This document shows, in pieces, positions 1-8,783 of a stretch of 64,000 nt of DNA; position 1 is the stretch's first letter, and the number at the start of each line of letters is the position of its first letter. The notes beneath the pieces are model-generated. The model worked only from the letters and a program-made list of their open reading frames with translations, was not told the DNA's origin and ran no database searches. Source of the stretch: Tomocerus qinae (taxonomy: Eukaryota; Arthropoda; Collembola; Entomobryomorpha; Tomoceridae). The stretch spans positions 38,171,909-38,235,908 of the forward strand of contig CM034547.1 of assembly GCA_020055645.1 (NCBI GenBank). Direction: 5' to 3'. Position numbers and translations under genes: made by a program.

Positions 1-54
1 GACGGGCCATTACCTAATTTTGCCACGGCTTTCAAGGTACAAGCATTCATATGA
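1..54 (+). CDS. Possible 3' coding end of a gene cut by the window edge
   Basis: Frame 1 reads 17 codons from the first base and stops at TGA 52-54. An AATAAA follows near position 178, as expected for a polyadenylation signal. There is too little sequence to name a product, and an open stretch this short can arise by chance. It is recorded only because a gene ending here would converge on the minus-strand gene that ends at 384. Confidence 0.2.
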   Translation, partial: DGPLPNFATAFKVQAFI

Positions 55-250
55 TTGTTGTGATAGCATGTGAAATTTGTGCTGTCCGAGAGATTGATTT
101 TAATCAGGAATGCCACGCATCTTGGTTAAAATTATTAAAATTTATTTTACTTTGTATGTACTTTATATGTTGAACAGAAATAAACATTGGAAAGGTACAA
201 AAGTTATTTCAAGATATTTATTTACATCATATTATAAGTATTTGCTTCAG

Positions 251-273
251 AGGAACCAGTCAGACTGGTTTCT
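251..273. repeat. Interrupted palindrome 1 (core AGTCAGACT)
   Basis: Arms pair over 254-270 without a mismatch and out to 251-273 with one. The centre is A262. It lies downstream of the minus-strand gene that ends at 384. Confidence 0.75.
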
Positions 274-319
274 ATTTTTAAATTAATTAAGATGAAAGCA
301 CATCAATTATTGGTGAGGG

Positions 320-333
320 CTAGTCGGACTGCT
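320..333. repeat. Interrupted palindrome 2, degenerate (core AGTCGGACT)
   Basis: Only the 9-bp core at 322-330 is perfect; the outer arms are eroded. It is the weakest of the ten sites and lies 64 bp from palindrome 1. Confidence 0.4.
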
Positions 334-383
334 AACTAATAGGAAAGCACATCTTACTAAAATATGAGTTTGTATTTTCGTCA

Positions 384-1247
384 TCATGTTGGCATATTAT
401 CTTCTTCGAAGTCAGTTTCTGAGTCTGAATCGATTACCCTGTAAAAATGAGAAAAACTTAATAATACCAAATTATTTTTCATCATATTCCAAGTCAATAA
501 ATTAAAAATGGAATTCAATGTCATCACTGACTTATATTCAGAGGTTGTCATGGATCGATTGTCTGTCTCTTCAACAGAACAGATGATTAACTTTTTTATT
601 TGGACTTCCTTCGACTGATGTTCGTCACTTTTCCTTTTTAAACATTCTGGATTTTTGGTAACACATCTATCGAAGATTTCATTAAAGGGTTAAGAAATTT
701 CAAAAAATATTTCATGGTTCACAATTTGACTAAGAGTCAAATTTAAAAAAGTATATTGCATAAGTAATGTATATATAAGGCTTGCCTTTCACGATCAAGT
801 TCAATCCCTGGATCCGAATCGGGGGCATTGCTGGTGTCAACTGCCAAGCTAGAAGTCTCTGATAATGTAGAATTATTTTTCATAGCTTCTGCCTTGCTTA
901 AAATCCAGCTGTCTGCTGAAAGTCCACGTTCTTCGGGATATTCTTCTTCCACACTGCATAGTGAAATAAATATGGTAGTATCTAGTAGTTACTAATTTTA
1001 TTATATAATATTTGGCAAAATCACTGAATAGAATGGGAATTATTATTAACTATTAACTACCTGAAAATTTTAGAACGTAATTCATTCAAAACCAAGTCAA
1101 CTGCATGCACAAGCAACAGATCAGTCAATCGCACGGGAGTGGGATTTTCATCTCTAGTATCCGGTTCAACTTTGGGGTAAAGTATTTCGAACAGCGCGTC
1201 CCAAATTTTTTTCGTTTCTGTTTTTTCTCTTCGTTATTTGTATCCAT
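384..1247 (-). CDS. Small acidic protein of unknown function, four exons
   Basis: I do not recognise this gene. Four exons join in phase on the minus strand: 1247-1061, 953-786, 666-532 and 438-384. They end in an acidic tail (VIDSDSETDFEEDNMPT) and TGA. Intron 1 is GT-AG; intron 2 has a GC donor at 785-784, and only that choice keeps the frame into exon 3. The product would be about 190 residues, with a basic start (MDTNNEEKKQKRKK), a probable amphipathic helix (RLTDLLLVHAVDLVLNEL) and no membrane segment. The only plausible ATG (1247) is out of frame with the rest of exon 1: the run of seven A (minus strand, 1212-1206) would need eight. This is either a homopolymer sequencing error or a real lesion. 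The consistent splicing makes a real gene likely; its function is open. Confidence 0.65.
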
Positions 1248-2204
1248 GATAAACAATAATGTTTTATTTAAATTCAGTTAATTGTGTTTCATTTAATTCA
1301 GTGTCATTCGCCAGATTAATACTACAACAAATCCAACTAACCTATTATATCGCGAATCACAACGAGGATATTTTAAAAGGTTCTGGTCAGACCAGAACCT
1401 TCTATTTTCCTCTACTTATATTTTGTAATGAATAAACAAACGACAAAATGGTTTCGTAATATTCAAAATTCGAATAAGTTAATTTTTTTGGCTTTTTTAA
1501 TACTCTTGACTTGACCTTGCCGACTGAGCTTGACTGCGTTGTGCGTTAGTGCTCTTGTACCGTATACGATCTACGATACCAGTAGTGTTTTGGTAAACTG
1601 AGTACTGAGTGAGTACAGAAAGACGGTGACATTGTGTGCGGTGCTTAGTGCTTGGAGGCATTACAGTGAGTGAGTTGCTGAGTGGTACTCGACTTCATTT
1701 GTCATTCCGATGTGCCATTGCGAATCTTTAAATTCAAACTTCATATTTCATATTACCTTCCTGTTTCTACTTCCTACCTGCTGTTTGAGCAAATTTCTGA
1801 CGTCAATAATAAACAAGTTCACATTTTGGATTTAACTCGTTAACTCACCACACCAGTTCGAGGTTCACAGGAAGCTGAAATTTAATTGGTTCTTCTAAGA
1901 CGTAAGTTTACTATAATTCATCAACTATTGACTTCAACGGCCAAAGTTTAATTGCCTATAAAATGATCTAATTGGCCCCAATTTCATTGTGCATAGTGCA
2001 TAGTGCTGGGTATATCGCAACAGCATGCTTAAACCAAAATTTTAATATTAAAATGTATGGCTGGACTGTGGATGCTGTAAAAGAGAATTCAAAATTCAGA
2101 AAAAATTTGTCTAATTCCGATACTTGCTGTTAATATTTTTCATCCACTAATTACTTACATTTAATTACTTTCCTCCAGTCGAGATTGCATCATATCTACA
2201 AGAT
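1248..2204. promoter_or_regulatory. Shared upstream region of two head-to-head genes
   Basis: This 957-bp gap separates the starts of the minus-strand unknown gene and the plus-strand Rrp6-like gene, so it should hold both promoters. It contains a perfect 25-bp interrupted palindrome (1377-1401). The interval 1500-1680 is richer in GTGAGT/GAGTAC-type words than its surroundings. I see no clear TATA box, and no transcription start can be fixed from sequence alone. Confidence 0.4.
1377..1401. repeat. Interrupted palindrome 3, perfect over 25 bp (core GGTCAGACC)
   Basis: Twelve-base arms pair perfectly around A1389. Its arms are identical to those at 4104-4128; only the central base differs. 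It lies about 130 bp upstream of the start of the minus-strand unknown gene. Confidence 0.85.
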
Positions 2205-3667
2205 ATGGAAGGAGGGACATGTGGATCTGGTCCGACCAGATCCAATAAAAAGTTGACGATGAGAGACATCCAAAAAATCCAGGAGAAATATGGGGTATCG
2301 AAAGTTTTGCCAAAGGACCTTAGCCGGGAAATGAAAAGATTAAGCGAAAAACGGAACGAGACATCAAGTAAGTCGGTTGGTTCATTAATTACGTTGCATA
2401 AAAAGAGATAAATTAAGTAGAGTTGTGTTGTATGACTAAACGATGTGTAAATTATTTTTAGCATACGGAACGGCTAAGCACACAAAAGTTGAAAACGGAG
2501 AAATGAAAAAAGTAGAAGTCACGATGTGGAGACCGAACAATTCAATGGTATCCTTCAGCAATTCTCTTCCAAGCCTGGATTTAGATAAGAAGCAAGAATA
2601 TTTAATTGTACAATGTAACAAGACGTATTGGGAGATGCACTTGCACTTGAAAAATCAGGATGAGATAGGCGTAGATTTAGAACAGAGTCTTAAAAGCCAT
2701 ATTGATAGAATAGGTCTTATACAAATAAGTAGTAAGGAAAAAACTTTTGGTTGATACATTTGCTGTTCCAATGGAGTGTCGTGACAATTTAAAGAAAGTT
2801 CTTGAAGATTGTACTATTTTAAAAATAGTTGTAGATTTGAAGAACGATTTTATGGCTCTCCAGAGAGATTTTGGTATTAACATGTGGCCAGTTGTAGATT
2901 TACAGTATGCAAATTTCGTAATAGAAAAGGAGTCAAACATGTTTCCAGTTTCTCCCAATTTAGGATTAATGGCATTAACAAAAAAGTACTTGAAACTCGA
3001 TATTACCAAAGGGCCACAGCTGGCGGACTACTGTATCAGACCAATATCAGAAATGCATTCTGATGTACTTGATTACGCTGTTAAGGACAGTCTTTTACTT
3101 CCACACATTTGGAATACGGTCAAAAGAGAAATTGACAGTTTTGGTTCTGGTCGGACCAGAGCCATATATAATCAAATATTTGACCGCATGAAAGATGTTG
3201 TGTGTACAACGGTTTTTCCAATTAAATCTTATCCTCGTTGGGATCAAGAAAAATTAATTGAGAAAAAGAGTCAACCACCGATAGTTACAAGTCTTTCTCC
3301 AGAATGTCATTCTAGTTTTGCAAGTATACATAAGCTAAGATTTGACAAGTCAAAGAAGGACGACGTTCCTCCTCAAAAAGTTTTATCCAATAAATTATTA
3401 ATTGACCACGCAAAAAGGGGTACCATTCCAACAGGTCTCAAGCAAATTTCGGTAACTAATACTGACATTCAATGTTTTCATTGTTTGAACTATGGACATA
3501 CCGCCAATAAATGTATATCAGAGGAAAAATTAAAAAAATGCGATGCTTCAAAAAAGTATTACGAAAATCACCCATCAAAGTTAGATTTAGAAAAGGAGAG
3601 GTTGAAGCTTAAGAGACAGAAAAGAAGACAATTGGAAGCTTTGTACAGAAAGGGCATAATGAAATGA
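2205..3667 (+). CDS. Rrp6/EXOSC10-like 3'-5' exonuclease with a CCHC zinc knuckle
   Basis: Exons are 2205-2367 and 2462-3667. The protein (about 455 residues) has a lysine-rich N-terminus, one DnaQ-like exonuclease domain and a C-terminal CFHCLNYGHTANKC knuckle (3472-3513) followed by a basic tail. DEDDy catalytic residues are visible: D and E at codons 2674 and 2680 (GVDLEQS), D in VVDLKND (near 2834-2848), and Y/D at 3074 and 3086 (YAVKD). The segments LQRDFGI and QLADYCIRPI match the Rrp6/EXOSC10 style, but the HRDC domain of true Rrp6 is absent. By family it should degrade or trim RNA from the 3' end. The frame breaks once near 2740 at a run of six A, just before a TGA at 2752; five A would restore it. 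Two interrupted palindromes lie inside coding sequence (2222-2244 and 3143-3163) and are read through in frame. It may be a lineage-specific paralogue, or a young pseudogene if the frame break is real. Confidence 0.75.
2222..2244. repeat. Interrupted palindrome 4, perfect over 23 bp, in coding exon (core GGTCCGACC)
   Basis: It sits six codons after the start of the Rrp6-like gene and is translated as part of GSGPTRS. The centre is C2233. It does not break the frame. Confidence 0.85.
3143..3163. repeat. Interrupted palindrome 5, one mismatch in 21 bp, in coding exon (core GGTCGGACC)
   Basis: Centre G3153, one mismatched pair at 3145/3161. It is translated as GSGRTRA in the Rrp6-like gene, just after the exonuclease domain. 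Confidence 0.8.
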
Positions 3668-3770
3668 AGTGTATGAAAAGTTCAAAGGTATTCTAGGTTC
3701 TTAAAGTTTAGCTGCTAAATAATGTAAGTTGTAATTGCATTTTAATTTGTGAATTGATTTAATTGTTTTT

Positions 3771-3776
3771 AATAAA
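3771..3776 (+). terminator. Poly(A) signal of the Rrp6-like gene
   Basis: AATAAA lies 104 bp after the TGA at 3665-3667 in AT-rich DNA, a normal spacing for a 3' UTR. Confidence 0.5.
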
Positions 3777-4713
3777 TATATTCTGCTTTATATGAATGAG
3801 TGCTTTAATGTTTTAAACCAATTAAATAATAAAATAGGCCCAATAACCTATGAAGTGCATTATCAATAAATATTGGTCATAATAACAACCACATTTCAAT
3901 ATTTTTCTTCCACTGAATCCACACGGTTATTTGTTTCTAATGTATTAATGTTTCTTGTTAACTTGTTTTTGTTAATTTAATTTACTGATTTTATAGATTA
4001 TTACTGATTCAATTAATCGACTGTCATTTTCATTCATCAATCATAATCACGTGGTATGCTAAATATACACAGTCCAACGTCTCTCTTTAAATTGCGCGGT
4101 ATAAAGGTTCTGGTCGGACCAGAACCTTGTATTTCTGCCTCTTATTCTACTGTCTACAACACTCTACACTCAAGCAGTGCAGTATACTGTACGTGTACAC
4201 TATAATATAACAGGATAACTGAGCTGGCTTTTGTTTACAGACGTTAGACTCCTTACTCGCATTCGTCATAATTTAATTCAATAGGTTTTTGTTTTGCTAA
4301 TATAACACTAACAAAATTTCATTGGATTTGAGTACATTGAATAGTAATTTTGAGTATGAATTGATTTCATTTAAAATTGTGAATTTCACTCTAAAATATT
4401 CTTCTGTTCTCCTTCAAGAAAACCGGTCACCAATTACCAATTATCCAAGGACCAAGGATCAAGGAATGTATTTGGCATAGGTACGAGGTACGAGTATGGT
4501 ATTTTGGAGAGCGTTATAAATTAAAAAGTTATATAGTTATTTTATCAATATCAATTTAAAATCAAAACATTATTAAAAAATGATTTAAAAGTTAAATGGC
4601 AGTTTATTAACTTATTTCCTAATTCAGTTGGTGATCTATTTACTAATGTATTAAGATTGTAAATTCATTATTATTATTGTGGTCAGGCTCTACAAGAGGA
4701 AACCAACTGTTAC
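3777..4713. other. AT-rich gap between the Rrp6-like gene and the hAT coding region
   Basis: I see no gene here. The only clear structure is the 25-bp interrupted palindrome at 4104-4128. The flanks of that palindrome resemble those at 1377-1401 (an AAAGG before it and a TATTT then CT-rich tract after it). The 5' end of the hAT element should lie in this gap, but I found no terminal inverted repeat or 8-bp duplication. Confidence 0.4.
4104..4128. repeat. Interrupted palindrome 6, perfect over 25 bp (core GGTCGGACC)
   Basis: Centre G4116. It has the same twelve-base arms as palindrome 3. It is intergenic, about 590 bp upstream of the hAT start codon. Confidence 0.85.
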
Positions 4714-4933
4714 CATGGAAGCCAACGATAACGACGCCGATCATAAAAAGAAAGACAACGATTTAGTTAGCCAAGAAAACAGACTTTCCGGCAATATTGA
4801 TGGAGTGATTGAGCAAGAATTTAGTGTCAATGCTATTAACGTTGTAGATGTAAATATGCTAGCGGAAGATGATTCATTAGCTCAATCAAATGGGCCAGAA
4901 ATATCTACAGTCGAAAGTTCTTTAAAGTCAAAT

Positions 4934-4954
4934 TGCACCAGTCTGACTGGTGCA
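4934..4954. repeat. Interrupted palindrome 7, perfect over 21 bp, in hAT exon (core AGTCTGACT)
   Basis: Centre T4944. It is read in frame as CTSLTGA in the N-terminal part of the transposase, before the BED finger. Confidence 0.85.
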
Positions 4955-6012
4955 TATAAAAAACTTCCAAAAAAACCGAAAGGAAACCCCACATTAAAAA
5001 CATCGTTTTCTCAGTATCCAGACCCATTAAGTTTAAAGTTAATGGAGAATTACAACATGCCCATCGATTTGAAAGAAACCAAGATTCTCAGTTACATTGG
5101 AAGTGAGGAATCTGGGCACGGAAGAAGTCATTTTTTAAAATGTGAAACCTGTGATATTGATGAAAAGAAAAAGCGCTTCAGTATCATTAAAATGTCAGGA
5201 AACACTAGCAGCCATGCAAGACGCCATATGCGGGTTGGTTTTATCTCATAAAACTTTAAGAAACCTCCTTTAAACTAAGTTAGTTAGTGAGTTAAAAGAC
5301 TATATTTATAATATTTATGGTTTCAATGTTGTTTCAGGTGCATCACGGTGTAAATCTTACTAAAGATGAGAAACATCAGTCCCAAACCAGTATTACGTCA
5401 TTTCTAAAAGCAAAATCAGACACTGAATACATCCAATGTGCCTAAAGATATCACACGGTTGCGGGCAAATAAGGCAATTCTGGACTTTGTGATAGTTGAT
5501 GGCCTCCCATTGCAAACAGTGGATCGTGTCGGATTTAAAAATATGATGGCAAAATTGGACGTCAAAGTTCCCTCAGCAAGAACTTTAAAGCGGAAGTTGG
5601 AGTACGCAGTGAAATCCGAATGCATACCACAATTACAAGGATTAATTGTCAATCAACCTAAACGAACAATAAATCTGATTCTTGATATGTGGACGGATCG
5701 TAGCCAAAAAAAGTATAATTGGTTACAAAATCCAATTTATTGATGACTATTGGCAGCTAGTTTGTAAAACTCTAGCTTATAAAACAATGGATGGACCATG
5801 TACAGGAGAAAATATTAAAATGATGACAGAAAAATGTGATGAATGATTTCGGCATATCGAAGGATCAACTTTTTTGTATAATGGCGGATAATGGGGCAAA
5901 TATTACTAAAGCATTTGGTTCTGATTTCATGGTTTCTGACAATGATGAAGTGGGCTTTTTTATTGATGACGATGACAATAATACTCTAAATAATGATGAT
6001 GAGGACATCCTT

Positions 6013-6037
6013 TTGGAACTAGTCAGACTAGTTCCAA
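6013..6037. repeat. Interrupted palindrome 8, perfect over 25 bp, in hAT exon (core AGTCAGACT)
   Basis: Centre A6025. The acidic segment upstream (DDDEDIL style) and the acidic segment downstream (NSNEEGFAPVSG) are in different frames, and the switch falls at or next to this palindrome. Confidence 0.85.
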
Positions 6038-6466
6038 TTCTAATGAGGAAGGTTTTGCTCCTGTTTCCGGCGAAGCAAATTCAGAACAGCTATCCGACAT
6101 GTCCGACGATGAAGCCAACATTGAATCATGCTTATATGAAGAAGAAAATATTGACTACGCCCAATTTTTGGAAACTGAATCTGCTTTCCCACAAGGAATT
6201 AGTCCAAATGAGATCCGCCGAAGATGCCTTTCACATACTCTTCAGCTTGCAATCAATGACACTATCAAGGGAGATTCATTAGCTTCAAATTTGGTGGATC
6301 GGGTTAAGGATCTTGTCGGATTCTTTAGAAAATCTAATTTGTGGCATAACAAATTAAAATCAATGACAAAAAATAATAAGGGCCTATTGGGAGTTAATGT
6401 AACGCGATGGAACTCAACTTTTTTTGCTTTAGAGCGATTAGCTATGGTAATCATTATTACGTTTGA

Positions 6467-6489
6467 AGGCATTGGTCCGACCAATGCCT
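6467..6489. repeat. Interrupted palindrome 9, perfect over 23 bp, in hAT intron (core GGTCCGACC)
   Basis: Centre C6478. It lies 20 bp inside the inferred intron 6447-6563, so this copy is not translated. Confidence 0.85.
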
Positions 6490-7437
6490 CATACTATTTT
6501 GAAACTATATCAATATTTATTTCTTTTAACTAATTGTAATTAGATTTGTTTATCGCATTTTAGATTGATGTATTCAACAATGTCAGCAAAGTACTACTGC
6601 ATTACAATGAGCAAGCTCAGAGAGAGAAGACAACGATGGATTCCGACGTATCAAGATAGACATCACATTCAGGCGTTGTGTGAAATGTTGAAACCTTGTC
6701 AGGTAGCTACGGACCGATTCCAGCAAAATGGACCATCATCATGTTCAGTCATTTGGACCATTTGCATCACGTACGAGAAAATCAAAACATATGAGACGAG
6801 TTACTTTACCGAGAATTTCAAATGCAATTACTATCCAATATCAAGCGCCGATTTACCGATTCGGTGGACGATCGTGTATTTCGACTTTCTGCAGCATTTG
6901 ATCCCCGACAGAAGTTAAAGGGTTTCACAGACAAAAATCGGGATAAATTTAAACTGCTGTGGACGATCCCAACTAAAGCTGAAGTGGAAAATTTGATAGT
7001 TGAGGAATGTTTGGGACATCTTAATCAAAAAGAAAATGACAAGAACGTTACTATTACTGGTGTTGTAAAAAAGCCAAGGGAAAATAAAGAACTCTGTTTT
7101 TCTGACTTTTTCAGCGATGATTCAGAAAGCGAAACAGATGACAGCGATTTAAATCCAGCTCTTCATGAGATAAAAGAATATTTAAAAGAATCACGGCTGA
7201 ACGATGATGATGATATTTTGAAATACTGGAAAAATAAGCAGCATAAGTGGCCTACACTTTCTTCATTGGCAAGAATCTTTTTAGCGGTGCCAGCAAGTTC
7301 TGGAGATGTAGAACGGTTATTTTCCATCGCGGGTTCTTTGCAAAGAGCTAGACGATCACGTCTTCAATCTTCCACTTTAGAGAATTTGTTGCTCTACACA
7401 GACAATAGGAAGCCATCCCTGATTGCAGCAGCAAAGT

Positions 7438-7454
7438 CAACGGTCTGACCGTTG
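7438..7454. repeat. Interrupted palindrome 10, perfect over 17 bp, spanning the hAT stop codon (core GGTCTGACC)
   Basis: Centre T7446. The TGA inside the core (7446-7448) is the stop codon of the last transposase reading frame. Pairing continues at 7435-7436/7456-7457 after one mismatch. Confidence 0.8.
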
Positions 7455-7457
7455 CCT

Positions 7458-8159
7458 AAATTATGATTGTAATGCGGATAAAATATTTACCAAGTTAGAA
7501 ACTGTCATTTTTATTATGTTGTCACTGACTATTGTTGTATAGGCAGCAGTCCACCGTTGCCAAAGTTTTAAATTTAAAGAACGAAAAGGTTGGATACCAA
7601 ATTTACCAAAAGTCAGTCATTGGAGTCATTATTACCATTCATTTAATTTTGGTGGCATTTCACTTACTTTAGAATATAAAGGAATTAATTGTACCAGTAT
7701 TTAAACTGTATTATTTTAAAGCTGGCATGTTGCTAAAACCATTATGTATAACGAAATCTGAGTTCAAAATCATAATATATAATTAGTATTTTCTGATTTG
7801 GGAAGTTATTGGTGATTGATGATATGTCATGATGTTTAGACCATTGTTTAATTAATTATTAGTTAAGAATCGTGTGGTGGGGTTGTTCAAGAGTTTATTT
7901 TATGTAAGTAAATATTCGTTAATAGTAATAGCTTTTCAAAACTATATATAATTAAATTATTAACTCGATTTAAACTAATTAATTTTCTCTTGCATGTTTT
8001 CCTGGTAATTTAGTAACAAATACTGGCGTGACTATGAATTATAATGAAATACAAAAATAAAATGCATAAAAATACTTTAAGGAAACATTTCTTGTACCTT
8101 ATTGGTAAATGCTTTAAAATTTCATTTCAAAATAATTTCATTTTTTAAAAACTTGGTAC
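7458..8159. other. AT-rich intergenic gap after the hAT remnant
   Basis: I see no gene or conserved motif here. It should hold the 3' end of the hAT element and the promoter of UTP15. A GTTGCC-containing segment near 7550 recalls the end of palindrome 10, but nothing further is clear. Confidence 0.3.
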
Positions 8160-8553
8160 TGGCCTGCCGACCTTATTGTCATGTAACTACTGGCCCGGCC
8201 GCGGGCCGGCCGACATTACTGTCATTAGGTATCGGCCGCAGGCCGGCCGATATTACTGTGTCCTAGATACTGGCCGGCCGCAGGCCGGCCGACATCATTG
8301 TTATGTAGCTAATGGCCGGCCGCAGGCCGGCCGGCATTACTGTCTTTTAGGAACTGGCCGGCCGCAGGCCGGCCGACATCACTGTTATGTAGCTACTGGC
8401 CGGCCGCAGGCCGGCCGACATTATTGTCAAGTACCTTATGGCCGGCCGCAGGCCGGCCGAAATTTTTTTACAACTTCAATGGCCGGCCGAAGGCCGGCCG
8501 GCCAAAATGTTATCAAAAAAATTCCTTCAAAAGGCCGGGCCGGGCCGGGCCGG
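8160..8553. repeat. GC-rich 42-bp minisatellite built on GGCCGGCC hairpins
   Basis: About nine units are seen. Unit starts at 8271, 8313, 8355, 8397 and 8439 are exactly 42 bp apart; the outer units are shorter or degenerate. Each unit has a GC core, GGCCGGCCGCAGGCCGGCC, in which two 8-bp self-complementary blocks flank GCA, followed by about 20 bp of ordinary sequence (ACATCACTGTTATGTAGCT type). The last unit decays into tandem GGGCC. Because 42 is a multiple of three, long frames appear (GRPQAGRHYC repeats), but no family supports them. The array ends 8 bp before a possible first exon of UTP15. Confidence 0.9.
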
Positions 8554-8783
8554 AAATATCGATGCCGATCTCTGCGGTGAGTAAAGAAACAAAAATGGAA
8601 AAGTAAAAAAGAAGTCTAGATAATAGGGGTTTTTATTTGTATTGCCAGTTATTAATTTAGTCATAATTTGTATTTTCCATAATAAAGGTGTTATTAATTA
8701 ATTTAATATTATAATCAAAAATGTTTGTCATTTGTTTTAATGTTTATTTCAATATTAATGTTTTTGTTTTGAATGAATTTCAG

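Larger units (their letters stand above)
4714..7448 (+). mobile_element. Decayed hAT-superfamily transposase with a BED zinc finger
   Basis: The pieces in order are an acidic N-terminus from ATG 4714, a BED zinc finger (FLKCETC ... SHARRHMR, then VHHGV after an intron), a DNA-binding/linker block (AILDFVIVDGLPLQTV), the RNase H-like core (LDMWTDRS; MADNGANITKAF; CLSHTLQLAINDT; VTRWNSTF) and the hAT C-terminal dimerisation block (PASSGDVERLFSIAGS). Two introns are supported by sequence: 5234-5337 and 6447-6563. The frame is broken about five or six times, so no active protein is expected. Outer ends are unknown: I could not find terminal inverted repeats or an 8-bp duplication. The RGTCNGACY palindromes at 4934, 6013, 6467 and 7438 lie inside it; the last supplies the TGA that closes the reading frame at 7446-7448. 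Confidence 0.85.

Noticed and set aside
2735-2754. Programmed -1 frameshift in the Rrp6-like gene
   Set aside because: The A run does not form an X XXY YYZ slippery heptamer in the zero frame, and the P-site codon would not re-pair. A homopolymer indel is simpler.
251-7454. RGTCNGACY palindromes as SMAD or nuclear-receptor sites
   Set aside because: Half-sites do not match (SMAD prefers GTCTAGAC; receptors AGGTCA), and such factors do not explain paired but variable outer arms.
8160-8553. CRISPR-like array
   Set aside because: Units are a tandem minisatellite with similar spacers in a eukaryotic gene context.
8176-8580. 134-codon frame across the GC-rich array as a repeat protein
   Set aside because: The frame follows from a 42-bp repeat period; codons mirror the palindrome, and other frames are open as well. 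No family or start context supports a protein.
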